Below, one piece after another: positions 1 through 7,359 of a DNA stretch of 15,425 nt. Location: NCBI GenBank assembly GCA_013003465.1, contig JABDIZ010000179.1:1-15425 (forward strand). Reading direction: 5' to 3'. How positions within the stretch are numbered: the stretch's first letter is position 1; each line of letters opens with the position of its first letter. Position numbers and translations under genes: made by a program. A model generated the notes under the pieces. The model worked only from the letters and a program-made list of their open reading frames with translations, did no database searches and had not been told where the DNA came from. Origin of the DNA: Rhodothermaceae bacterium. GTDB taxonomy: Bacteria; Bacteroidota; Rhodothermia; Rhodothermales; Rubricoccaceae.

Positions 1-307
1 CAATCAGATGCAAGAAGCCGAACGGCGTGGCCTGCTCCCGAAAGAACACCGCCAGTCCCAGGCACACGGGGACCCACCCGAGGTTCGCGAAGACCAGCAG
101 CTTGATCAGCGGCATCGGGCGCTCGGCTCGGACGGCGAGGGAGAAGGAGTAGGAGGCGTAGAGCAGGTTGACCACACCGGTGAAGAGCAGCACCGCGCGC
201 GGCAGCCCTTCGAGGTGGCTGAGCCATCCACTGAGTGCGAGCACCGTCACCCCGACGAGCGCCCCGGCAGCGCAGTCCACCCACAGCAGTCTCCTGAGCA
301 GAAGCAT
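1..307 (-). CDS. Hydrophobic multi-pass membrane protein, 3' end cut by window edge
   Basis: An open minus-strand frame starts at an ATG (307-305) and runs for 102 codons to the window edge without a stop, so the C-terminus is missing. The product is strongly hydrophobic. Apparent membrane segments lie at about residues 8-28, 38-58 and 68-88, with Arg-rich or charged turns between them (for example VRAERPMP near residue 65). There is no cleavable signal peptide; the first helix begins at once after MLLLRRLL. The frame reads cleanly as protein while the opposite strand gives only low-complexity polar sequence. I do not recognise the family. It lies 162 bases downstream of the quinone oxidoreductase gene on the same strand, with an inverted repeat between them, so co-transcription is possible but not shown. 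Confidence 0.6.
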   Translation of the reverse strand, partial: MLLLRRLLWVDCAAGALVGVTVLALSGWLSHLEGLPRAVLLFTGVVNLLYASYSFSLAVRAERPMPLIKLLVFANLGWVPVCLGLAVFFREQATPFGFLHLI

Positions 308-350
308 GGCCTGATTGGGAGGTTTGCAGGCGCGGTATAATGGCCAAGCT

Positions 351-437
351 AAGCCGCCAAAAGCAACGGCAACGATTCAATCTAGCACGGAGACACAGCG
401 CTTTCAATGGCTGAAACCCTCGCGCTTTTGGTGGCTT
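351..437. repeat. Intergenic inverted repeat, 14-nt arms
   Basis: Arms at 351-364 (AAGCCGCCAAAAGC) and 424-437 (GCTTTTGGTGGCTT) are inverted copies with one C/T difference, which would be a G-U pair if the plus strand were transcribed. The interior is about 59 bases. It lies between the quinone oxidoreductase stop (470) and the start of the membrane protein (307). It could be the fold-back terminus of a degenerate small mobile element, or an RNA structure ending the oxidoreductase transcript. There is no T-tract typical of an intrinsic terminator. Confidence 0.45.
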
Positions 438-469
438 GAGTGAGTGGGTAGGCCACCGAGGGGCGGGCT

Positions 470-1456
470 TCAAACCTTCACTATTACGCGCCCCGTCTCC
501 TGTCGTCCCTCGACAGCCTCATGAGCTGCAGCGATAGACTGTAACGTAAACGACTTCCCGATCTCGAACCCCGACCACCCTGCCTCTAGCGCCTCGTTAA
601 GCCCCCGTGCTGCCTCTGTTTTCGCCTTGGCCGGAAAGTCGTCGCTCCCAAGAAAGAACAGGCTGATGTTCTTGAACACGAGCGGCCAGAACGGAATCGA
701 CGGTGCGGGATCGCCCGTAGCGTAGGTGGCAATGGAACCACCCAACGCAAGCAGTTCCGCATCGATCTTGATGTTTGCATGGAAGGCGACCTCGATCACA
801 TGGCTAACGCCATCAGGTGCAAGACGCCGAATGTGCTCGACGACCTCGCTGGCAGAGAGTCTGTCGGTCCGGACGACGTCGTGTGCGCCCGCCCGTTGCG
901 CCACGGCCTCGTCACGCTCTGACCGGACTGTTGCGATCACCCGTGCTCCTCCATGCCGGGCGAGTGCGACGCCACATTGGCCGACAGCGCCCGCTCCACC
1001 CTGCACCAACACGGTGCGCCCCTCAACCGGACCAGCTACGTATACGGCGCGATGGGCCGTTACGCCGGGAATGCCCAGGCACGCTCCCTGCTCGAACGAA
1101 ACCTCGGCCGGAAGCGGAATGGCTTGAGCAGTTGGGACAACGACATACTCGGCTGCCGTCCCGAATGGGCGATAGCTTTGCGCCCCATAACACCACACGC
1201 GCTCCCCTACTCGCAACTCTGGGACATCCCTGCCGATCTTGTCGATTATGCCAGCGCCATCACTGTGAGGAATCACGCGGTGATAAGGCATCCCCACACC
1301 GAACGCATCTTGACGTCTCTTCACGTCGCCGGGGTTGATGCCAGAAGCGGCCACACGGATGCGCACCTCGCCTACTCCAGGCTCTGGATCCGGCATGTCA
1401 CCGCTGACCAGAACCTCAGCGGCAGGTCCTTGCTGTTGGTACCAAGCGGCTCTCAT
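470..1456 (-). CDS. Zinc-independent MDR-family NADPH:quinone oxidoreductase-like protein
   Basis: The 328-residue product is a medium-chain dehydrogenase/reductase of the quinone oxidoreductase (zeta-crystallin) type. The N-terminal GroES-like domain spans about residues 1-120, with the segment IPHSDGAGII near 62-71 where zinc-dependent family members carry metal ligands; no Cys/His zinc site is visible. The Rossmann domain has the nucleotide motif GGAGAVG at about 153-159, followed by the strand ARVIATVRSE, where the Arg suits NADPH binding. The expected reaction is NADPH-dependent reduction of a quinone or other activated carbonyl or alkene in the cytoplasm; the substrate cannot be read from sequence. 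I chose the ATG at 1456 because MRAAWYQQQG matches the family N-terminus, whereas the frame upstream to 1513 has no family character. It has minus-strand genes on both sides. The family call is firm; the substrate is unknown. Confidence 0.88.
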   Translation of the reverse strand: MRAAWYQQQGPAAEVLVSGDMPDPEPGVGEVRIRVAASGINPGDVKRRQDAFGVGMPYHRVIPHSDGAGIIDKIGRDVPELRVGERVWCYGAQSYRPFGTAAEYVVVPTAQAIPLPAEVSFEQGACLGIPGVTAHRAVYVAGPVEGRTVLVQGGAGAVGQCGVALARHGGARVIATVRSERDEAVAQRAGAHDVVRTDRLSASEVVEHIRRLAPDGVSHVIEVAFHANIKIDAELLALGGSIATYATGDPAPSIPFWPLVFKNISLFFLGSDDFPAKAKTEAARGLNEALEAGWSGFEIGKSFTLQSIAAAHEAVEGRQETGRVIVKV

Positions 1457-1589
1457 GAGGGGTGATGCTTCGAATGATTGTAAAAGGTGGCCTAACAGAG
1501 TGCCACGTGCCACTCAGCCGCGCGGGGCAACTGGCGGGACGATCGGACGAGGCAAGGATAGCGCCGCTGGTCGAACGAGCCGAGGACGC

Positions 1590-1922
1590 TCACGGCCCAG
1601 GTCGGCCTACAGGGGCGGGTTCTACCGCACGGCCGGAAACGGCGAGGGTGTGGTTGAGCAACTCCCCGTTGCCGTCCAACTGGCGGAGCACCCGCTCGAT
1701 TATCTCCTGGCTCAGTTCCGATACGACGATCATGTGCTGGACGCCGAGGTGAAGTCTCACCGTTGTTCCCTCGACCAAGTCGCCGACGAGCGCCAGCCGG
1801 TCGGGATCGAAGAAACAGCACCACCGCTCGCTCCCGTCATCCATCGTGACGACAACCTCGACCGCGCCCTGGCTCGGCTGGTCCAACGGGTCTTCGATCC
1901 GAAACGACTGCAAGGATGGCAA
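1590..1922 (-). CDS. Small uncharacterised protein, no ATG start
   Basis: I do not recognise this gene. A coherent protein-like stretch begins near 1922 and ends at the stop at 1590, giving about 110 residues. It contains alternating beta-type segments (AVEVVVTMDDGSERWCCFFD, then a Thr-Val-Arg-Leu-His-Leu strand) and a helix around ELSQEIIERVLRQL, so a compact alpha/beta fold is likely. No ATG occurs near the start of the plausible protein. In-frame TTG codons at 1922 and 1913 are the candidate starts. The open frame extends to 2063, but that extension is Pro/Ala/Arg-rich and looks non-coding. There is no signal peptide or membrane segment. It lies between the DUF4440-like gene (148 bases upstream) and the oxidoreductase gene (133 bases downstream), all on the minus strand, consistent with a loose accessory-gene cluster. 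Confidence 0.55.
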   Translation of the reverse strand: MPSLQSFRIEDPLDQPSQGAVEVVVTMDDGSERWCCFFDPDRLALVGDLVEGTTVRLHLGVQHMIVVSELSQEIIERVLRQLDGNGELLNHTLAVSGRAVEPAPVGRPGP

Positions 1923-2070
1923 AGCGCAGTGCGCTAGAACAGTTGACCGCTCAGCCGCACAACGCGGCGTGGTGTTTGGCCGAGGCAACGTAGACGCTGA
2001 CGGTGGAAAGAGGCAAGGCGCTGGAGCGTGCTGTCGGCCTGCAGTGGCGGGTTCTGCGGCCACTCGACCT

Positions 2071-2541
2071 TCACCGTTTCTCGTGTGCTTGTGAGATGAG
2101 GTGGCTCACGATCTGCCACCTCCCCGCTCGACGCTCAAGTACCCGCAGGTGATGGATGTGTCGGTCCGGCATCGATTCCCCGGTTGACCGCTGCTGCCCG
2201 GCTCGTACGAGTTTGCTGCGTAGCAAGGCCACGTCAGGCGTCAGAAAGGTGAGGTCCTCGAACTCGTTTGCGCCGGAGTCTCCGGCCATGACGAAGCCAA
2301 GGCCGAAGATGAACTCCAGACCATCGAGCAGCGCGGCGCGTCCCTGGAAGCGATCGCCGAAGGCGTTTGTCCAGTCTGCGTCCTCCGCATACGACTCGAC
2401 GGCCAACTCGGCGTCTGTCTCCGCCCACCCTCTGTTCCACGAGTCGAGCGTTGCAAGTACGGCAGCGGAGTCCGCGGCCGTTTGCGAGCGGGCTACACCG
2501 ACGGTCAGGAGCATCGTGGCGAACAGGAGGGACGTTCTCAT
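2071..2541 (-). CDS. Exported SnoaL-like/DUF4440 family protein
   Basis: The 156-residue product starts at the ATG at 2541 with a signal peptide (MRTSLLFATMLLTVGVARSQ, cleavage likely around residue 19-20). A single NTF2/SnoaL-like domain follows. The pattern is typical of DUF4440 proteins: an opening helix (VLATLDSWNRGWAETD), the segment ESYAEDADWTNAFGDRFQGR, then strands toward the C-terminus ending in GRWQIVSHLISQ. Members of this superfamily form cone-shaped pockets and include ketosteroid isomerase-like and polyketide cyclase enzymes as well as many proteins of unknown role; no catalytic assignment is possible here. The signal peptide points to the periplasm or outside. In the open frame, sequence upstream of 2541 is Arg-rich and unlike protein, which supports the chosen start. 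It is divergent from gltX, with 262 bases between the starts. Confidence 0.82.
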   Translation of the reverse strand: MRTSLLFATMLLTVGVARSQTAADSAAVLATLDSWNRGWAETDAELAVESYAEDADWTNAFGDRFQGRAALLDGLEFIFGLGFVMAGDSGANEFEDLTFLTPDVALLRSKLVRAGQQRSTGESMPDRHIHHLRVLERRAGRWQIVSHLISQAHEKR

Positions 2542-2766
2542 CGGCTCTAATCGTGAGGTGTGTGCTTGGCTAAGCGGTCTTCGAAGCGCGGCCGCAGAAC
2601 CACTGATTAGACTGAATTGCCACCCAGCCTCTTCACAAAACGGGCCGTATCCCGCCGTGCAAGCGCAGGCAGCGATACAGGAACATACGGCGCAGGTAGC
2701 CTCCGTTCCACGTCGGCATTGCGCTCTGTGAACGCGCGTCGAACGCAAAGGGCGCGGCGGCCTCGC

Positions 2767-2774
2767 TAGTTTTG
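2767..2774 (+). promoter_or_regulatory. Candidate Bacteroidota-type -7 promoter element for gltX
   Basis: TAGTTTTG at 2767-2774 fits the TAnnTTTG -7 box of Bacteroidota primary-sigma promoters and lies 29 bases before the gltX ATG, which would give a leader of about 20-25 bases. No TTTG/TTG box at the usual -33 spacing is visible, so the call is tentative. Confidence 0.3.
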
Positions 2775-2803
2775 CCCTTCTGTCTTCGCCCCTCCGTCTC
2801 CTC

Positions 2804-4276
2804 ATGTCCGTCCGCGTCCGTTTCGCGCCGAGCCCCACCGGCCTGCTCCACATCGGCGGCCTCCGCACCGCGCTCTACAACTACCTCCTCGCCAGAAAGC
2901 ACGGCGGCACGTTTATCCTTCGCATCGAGGACACCGACCGCTCGCGCTACGTCGCAGAGGCCGAGGCCGACATCGTGAACAGCCTCCGCTGGGCCGGGCT
3001 GGCGTTCGAGGAGGGTCCCGGCGTCGGCGGGCCGCACGCGCCCTACTACCAGAGCGAGCGCACCGATTTGTACCGCGACGCCGCCGACCGGTTGCTCGCG
3101 GACGGGCACGCCTATCTCGCCTTCGACACGCCCGAGGCCATCGAGGCCATGCGCGCGCGCCACACGACGCCTGAGAACCCGTCCCCCCGCTACGATGCAG
3201 CGACGCGGATGGAGATGAGCAATTCGCTTACGCTCTCCGCCGATGAGGTGCAGCGTCGGCTCGATGCAGGCGAAGAGCACGTCGTGCGCCTCAACGTCCC
3301 CGAAGGGGAGACGGTCACCTTCACCGACCTCATCCGGGGCGAGGTGTCCTTCGAGACGAGCGGTGTGGACGATCAGGTCCTCGTCAAGAGTGACGGCCTG
3401 CCGACCTACCACCTCGCCAACGTCGTGGACGATCATGCGATGCAGATCACGCACGTCATCCGGGGCGAAGAGTGGCTTTCGTCGGTGCCCAAGCACCTGC
3501 TGCTCTACCGCGCTCTCGGCTGGGCGCCGCCACAGATGGCGCACCTGCCGCTGATCCTCTCGCCCACGGGCGGCAAGCTCTCCAAGCGCTCCGCCGACCG
3601 CCTCGGCCTGCCCGTCAACGTGCAGCAGTACCGCGACGCCGGGTACGAGCCCGAGGCGCTGGTCAACTTCCTCGCCTTCCTCGGCTGGAATCCCGGCACT
3701 GAGCAGGAGGTGTTCTCGCTCGACGAGCTGGTGGAGGCCTACAGCGTGGAGCGCACCGGCCAGAGCGGCGTACAGCTCGACCTCGACAAGCTGGCCTGGT
3801 TCAACGGGCAGCACCTCCGCGCCCTGCCCATCGAGGAGATCGTGAAGCGGGCACGCCCGGCCGTCGAGGCCAGGGTCGGCACCGTCTCGGACGAGCGGTT
3901 GACCGAAGCCGTGGACCTCCTCCGCGAGCGCCTCACCTTCGCCCACGACCTCGCCGACGCGACCTACCTCTTTGCGGACCCGGCGGCCTACGACGAGGGG
4001 GGCGTCAAGAAGCGCTGGAAGGACGACAGCGCCGACCTCGTTCGCCTCTACGCGGATCGCCTCGAAGCCGACGAGGCCTTCACGGTTGAAAGCACCGAGG
4101 CCGTAATGCGCGACCTTGCCGAGTCGCAGGGTGTCGGGTTCGGCCGGATCATCCACCCCGTTCGCCTTGCTGCGACGGGCACGCCGGTTGGAGCCGGGAT
4201 GTTCGAGACACTCGTCACCATCGGCCGCGAGGCTACGGTCCGTCGGCTCCGCCGCGCCGCTGAGGTGCTCGGCTAA
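2804..4276 (+). CDS. gltX: Glutamyl-tRNA synthetase
   Basis: The 490-residue product is a bacterial class I glutamyl-tRNA synthetase of normal length, charging tRNA-Glu with glutamate in the cytoplasm. The catalytic Rossmann core opens at once with FAPSPTG and the HIGH-type signature HIGG at 16-19, followed by LRIEDTDRSR near 39-48. The KMSKS-type loop is KLSKR at about 258-262, inside LILSPTGGKLSKRSADR. The C-terminal half is the helical anticodon-binding domain, with LAWFNGQHLR near its start. The ATG at 2804 is the only sensible start because the family motif begins within eight codons. A separate glnS is present close by, so this enzyme is probably discriminating and need not misacylate tRNA-Gln. 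Its TAA (4274-4276) interlocks with the stop codon of the convergent DUF454 gene. Confidence 0.97.
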   Translation: MSVRVRFAPSPTGLLHIGGLRTALYNYLLARKHGGTFILRIEDTDRSRYVAEAEADIVNSLRWAGLAFEEGPGVGGPHAPYYQSERTDLYRDAADRLLADGHAYLAFDTPEAIEAMRARHTTPENPSPRYDAATRMEMSNSLTLSADEVQRRLDAGEEHVVRLNVPEGETVTFTDLIRGEVSFETSGVDDQVLVKSDGLPTYHLANVVDDHAMQITHVIRGEEWLSSVPKHLLLYRALGWAPPQMAHLPLILSPTGGKLSKRSADRLGLPVNVQQYRDAGYEPEALVNFLAFLGWNPGTEQEVFSLDELVEAYSVERTGQSGVQLDLDKLAWFNGQHLRALPIEEIVKRARPAVEARVGTVSDERLTEAVDLLRERLTFAHDLADATYLFADPAAYDEGGVKKRWKDDSADLVRLYADRLEADEAFTVESTEAVMRDLAESQGVGFGRIIHPVRLAATGTPVGAGMFETLVTIGREATVRRLRRAAEVLG

Positions 4277-4809
4277 CGGCGTTCCGCGTTCGGCTCCGTA
4301 TCTCGCGCAGCCAGCACCTGCTCGCGCGTAGGCACGCGAGCGAGGATGTAGCCGACGCCGACCAGCCCGGCGGCGATGACGATCCCACTGACGAGCGCCG
4401 AGCCAATGGCCCACGCACTCAGCGAGACCGCGACGACGATGGCGAGGATAGCCGTGATCTTGGCCCGGCGCGGCATGCCCAGCCCGTTCCGATAGTCCCG
4501 AACGAGCGGCCCGATGCGGGGGAGGTTGAGTACCCAGCGTTCGAGACGCGGGCTGGACCGTGCGAAGCTCGCCGCCGCTCCGATGAAGAACACCGTCGTC
4601 GGTAGGCCGGGCACGAAGACGCCGAGCCCACCCAACCCGACGAGCAGGAGGCCCACGACGAGCCATGCCCGGCGCACAAACGCATGGGGGCGGGCGACGG
4701 CGCGGGGCTCGGTAAGGGGCACGTCCAGTAGAGGCATCGAGGAGGGCATGGGGCGCAGGGCTACGCAGGGAGGGTGGACCGGGATTCGCAGTTCTGTGGG
4801 CTCAGGCAT
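4273..4809 (-). CDS. DUF454 (YbaN-like) inner membrane protein
   Basis: The 178-residue product belongs to the DUF454/YbaN family of small inner membrane proteins with no settled function. The family hallmark is plain: a Gly-rich membrane helix (VGLLLVGLGGLGVFVPGLPT, about residues 51-70), then FFIGAAASFARSSPRLERW and IGPLVRDYRNGLG. A second hydrophobic pair spans about 120-157, followed by a short charged tail. Family members are often near 125 residues. The extra length here is mostly the N-terminus, so internal ATGs at 4749 or 4737 are credible alternatives to the ATG at 4809. That first ATG overlaps the 3' end of glnS by 8 bases, suggesting translational coupling with the synthetase. The 3' end overlaps the gltX stop on the other strand. 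Confidence 0.88.
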   Translation of the reverse strand: MPEPTELRIPVHPPCVALRPMPSSMPLLDVPLTEPRAVARPHAFVRRAWLVVGLLLVGLGGLGVFVPGLPTTVFFIGAAASFARSSPRLERWVLNLPRIGPLVRDYRNGLGMPRRAKITAILAIVVAVSLSAWAIGSALVSGIVIAAGLVGVGYILARVPTREQVLAARDTEPNAERR

Positions 4810-7189
4810 CGAGCCGCTCGCGTAGCAACGTCTGCACGGCCTTGGCGTCGGCCCCTTTGCCGACGCGGCGCATGACCTGGCCCATGAAGAAGCCGATCAG
4901 GCGCTGCTCGCCCGCGCGGTAGCGGGCTGCCTCGTCGGGGTGTTCGGTGAGCACGGCGTCAATGTCGGGTGCGAGCGCGGCATCGTCGCGAACGGCGGCG
5001 AGACCGCGTTCCGCAATAATCGTTTGGGCGTCGCCCCCGTCGTTCACCAGCACGGAGGCGACCTCGCCCGCCGCGTTGCGCGTGAGCGTGTCCGCCTCAA
5101 CCAGCCGCAGCACCGTCGCGAGGGCTTCGGGGGTGGCCTTAGAATCCGCGAGAGCACGGTCGCCGAGGGCCGGGCGCAGGTCGTGGACCAGGAGCACTGA
5201 AGCCTCGCGCGGCGTGTCGTGTGCGGAAACGACCTGCTCGAAGAGATCGCGGAGGGCGTCCTCCGCCGCCAGCACGGCCGCTTCCTCCTCCCCAACGCCT
5301 CGGTCTACAAGCGCGTCGTAGGTGGCGCGCTCGGCATCGCTGAGCCCGGAAGCAGGGTCGCGCAGGACAGGATTCCGATGAACGATCAGCTGGGCATCGT
5401 AGCCGGTCAGCTTATGGTGTCCCGTTTCAGCCTTAAGCACTCGCCCCCAGGTGTCCTTCAGCGCGACGATGCGGTTGAAGACGAGGGCATCTGGGGTGCT
5501 GTCCTCAGGGTCTTGCCAGAAGTAGCCGAGGCGCTCGAACTGGTAGCGCGTGTCCGCCGGGTCGTCTTCTACACTTGGTTCCACGAAGCCTTCGGTCGCC
5601 ACGAGCGAGTCCGCATTGATGACGGACAGGAAGTCTTCGTGCGCGCCGGGGTTCGGATCGGTGAACAGGCGGTCGTAGAGGCGGAACTCGGCGCGCAGGG
5701 CGTGCTCCGCGCTGACCCAGTGGATCACGCCGCGCACCTTGCGGCCTTCGGGATTCTGCCCCTCGCCGGTCGCGGGGTCGAACGTGCTCAGGTCGGCCTC
5801 GGTGCGCACCGCCGTGATCTCGCCCGCGTCGTTCTTCTCGACGCCCGTGCATCGGATTACGTAGCTGTGACGGAGGCGTACCTCCGTGTTGGGCGCGAGG
5901 CGGCGCCAGCCTTTGGGCGGGTCTTCCGAAAAGTCGTCGCGCTCGATCCAGAGTTCGCGCGTGAGGGGGACGCGGCGCGAGGTCGGCGCGTGGGTGGGCG
6001 GGGTCACGTCGTGCGGCCAATAGGGCGCGTCGATCCACGCCGTCTCCTCCGGCAGGTTGTCGACGATCAGCTTGAGCGGGCGCGAGACCGCCATCACGCG
6101 CGGCGCGATATGGTTGAGGTCGTCGCGGATGGCGTACTCCAACTGCTGCAGTTCGATGCTTCCGTTCACCTTCGTCACCCCGAGACTCTGGAAGAACGAG
6201 CGGAGCGCTTCAGGACGGACGCCCCGGCGGCGCTGCGCCGCGAGCGTCGGCATGCGCGGATCGTCCCAGCCCGCCACGTGTCCTTCCTCAACGAGGCGGA
6301 GCAGCTTGCGCTTGCTCATGACGGTGTAGTCGAGATTGAAGCGCGCGAACTCGTACTGGTGGTTGCGCGGCTCGGGGATGCCGATGGCGTCGAGGTACCA
6401 GTTGTAGAGGGGCCGGTTGACGTCGAACTCGAGGGTGCAGATGGAGTGCGTGATGCCCTCGATGGCGTCGCCCTGGCCGTGCGCCCAGTCGTAGAGCGGG
6501 TAAATGGCCCAGGTATCGCCGCGGCGGTAGTGGTGCGCGTCGCGGCGGATGCGGTACATCAGCGGGTCGCGCAGCTTCATGTTGGGGTGCGCCATCGGGC
6601 CGTGCTCCGTGTCGATCCTGGCGCGGAGCACGTGGCTGCCATCCGGGTGCAGGCCGCGGCGCATCTCGTCGAGCAAGCGCAGGTTTTCCTCAACGGGTCG
6701 GTCGCGGTAGGGCGAGGGCGTGCCGGGTTCTGTCACGGTGCCCCGGTTCGCGCGGATCGCCTCCTCCGACTGGCTGTCCACGTACGCGAGGCCCTTCTTT
6801 ACGAGATCCACAGCCCAGGCGTAGAACTGCTCGAAGTAGTCCGACGCGTAGCGCACCTCGACGGGCTCGAAGCCGAGCCAGCGCACGGCCTCTTCGAGGG
6901 CGCGGGCGTATTCCTCGCTCTCCGTCTCCGGGTTCGTGTCGTCGAAGCGTAGGTAGGTCTGGCCGCCGAACTCCTGGGCGAGCCCGAAGTTGAGGCAGAT
7001 CGTCATGCCGTGCCCGAGGTGCGGGTAGCCGTTCGGCTCGGGCGGAAAGCGCGTCGCCACACGCCCGCCATACGTCCCGGCCTCAACGTGGTCGGCGACG
7101 ATCTCGCGGATGAAGTTGGAGGCGTGGGGTTCGGTGGTCGGCTTCACAGCGTCGGGGGCGAGGAGTGCGGCTACGTTAACGTCGGGCAC
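4802..7189 (-). CDS. glnS: Glutaminyl-tRNA synthetase with C-terminal GatB/YqeY-like extension
   Basis: The 795-residue product charges tRNA-Gln with glutamine. Residues about 25-600 are the GlnRS body: RFPPEPNGYPHLGHG with the HIGH-type HLGH at 57-60, LRFDDTNPETE near 80-90, HSICTLEFDVNRPLYNW near 248-264, and the KMSKS-type VMSKRK at 290-295, followed by the beta-barrel anticodon-binding domains. Residues about 616-795 form an added domain ending in GFFMGQVMRRVGKGADAKAV. This is the signature of the YqeY/GatB tail domain, which in GatCAB helps hold tRNA. Escherichia coli GlnRS, near 554 residues, lacks it; fused tails are known in Deinococcus and some Bacteroidota. The start codon is GTG at 7189; no ATG lies nearby in frame, and the conserved SNFIREIV begins at residue 24. 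It is followed without a gap by the DUF454 gene. Confidence 0.96.
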   Translation of the reverse strand: MPDVNVAALLAPDAVKPTTEPHASNFIREIVADHVEAGTYGGRVATRFPPEPNGYPHLGHGMTICLNFGLAQEFGGQTYLRFDDTNPETESEEYARALEEAVRWLGFEPVEVRYASDYFEQFYAWAVDLVKKGLAYVDSQSEEAIRANRGTVTEPGTPSPYRDRPVEENLRLLDEMRRGLHPDGSHVLRARIDTEHGPMAHPNMKLRDPLMYRIRRDAHHYRRGDTWAIYPLYDWAHGQGDAIEGITHSICTLEFDVNRPLYNWYLDAIGIPEPRNHQYEFARFNLDYTVMSKRKLLRLVEEGHVAGWDDPRMPTLAAQRRRGVRPEALRSFFQSLGVTKVNGSIELQQLEYAIRDDLNHIAPRVMAVSRPLKLIVDNLPEETAWIDAPYWPHDVTPPTHAPTSRRVPLTRELWIERDDFSEDPPKGWRRLAPNTEVRLRHSYVIRCTGVEKNDAGEITAVRTEADLSTFDPATGEGQNPEGRKVRGVIHWVSAEHALRAEFRLYDRLFTDPNPGAHEDFLSVINADSLVATEGFVEPSVEDDPADTRYQFERLGYFWQDPEDSTPDALVFNRIVALKDTWGRVLKAETGHHKLTGYDAQLIVHRNPVLRDPASGLSDAERATYDALVDRGVGEEEAAVLAAEDALRDLFEQVVSAHDTPREASVLLVHDLRPALGDRALADSKATPEALATVLRLVEADTLTRNAAGEVASVLVNDGGDAQTIIAERGLAAVRDDAALAPDIDAVLTEHPDEAARYRAGEQRLIGFFMGQVMRRVGKGADAKAVQTLLRERLDA

Positions 7190-7260
7190 ACGAACAGACT
7201 CCCCGCCTCGGTGTGGAGAAACGCGGGAATCGCGGGATCAGGCCGCTTTGTTGTGCGTGC

Positions 7261-7357
7261 CAGAGGCCAAGGTGGTGGCGCAACACGATAGCCTGGCCGA
7301 GGTGGTGCGCGGTGTGGATAGCGGCCAGCATGACCTCGCGGAGGAGTATGTAGCCTG
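7261..7357 (-). pseudogene. Remnant of a DinB-family gene (C-terminal part only)
   Basis: On the minus strand this stretch encodes GYILLREVMLAAIHTAHHLG followed by a helix ending in LRHHLGLW. That matches the last part of the intact DinB-family protein at 11400-11909 (GYTLLREVLLAADHNAHHLG, ending LRRQLGLW). By hand count about 76 of 97 bases agree, with no gaps, between 7261-7357 and 11425-11521, a constant offset of 4164. The two His residues of the final metal-binding helix are kept. The N-terminal two thirds of the gene are missing and no start is available. The homology ends within a few bases of the stop codon of the upstream kinase gene (7360-7362), so this looks like the tail of a gene broken by recombination or insertion at that point. 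It fills most of the 170 bases between the kinase and glnS. Confidence 0.72.
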
Positions 7358-7359
7358 CC

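Noticed and set aside
336..341. Perfect TATAAT on the plus strand
   Set aside because: No -35 box at proper spacing and no plus-strand gene follows; the genes here are on the minus strand.
1490..1496. GCCTAAC heptamer (GTTAGGC on the minus strand), like an integron attC end
   Set aside because: No partner heptamer within attC length and no foldable attC structure; the nearest loose match (1653-1659) is about 160 bases away and inside coding sequence.
2644..2691. 7-bp inverted repeat GCCGTAT/ATACGGC upstream of gltX, considered as a leader regulator
   Set aside because: Short arms 34 bases apart, more than 100 bases before the start and upstream of the candidate promoter; no T-box features seen.
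2633..4666. Long minus-strand open frame opposite gltX
   Set aside because: It is the antisense shadow of gltX and the DUF454 region, rich in Arg/Gly/Val with no family motif; the plus-strand protein is unmistakable.
5219..6952. Long plus-strand open frame opposite glnS
   Set aside because: Codon-bias shadow of glnS in a high-GC genome; composition is Arg/Val/Ala-rich without recognisable domains.
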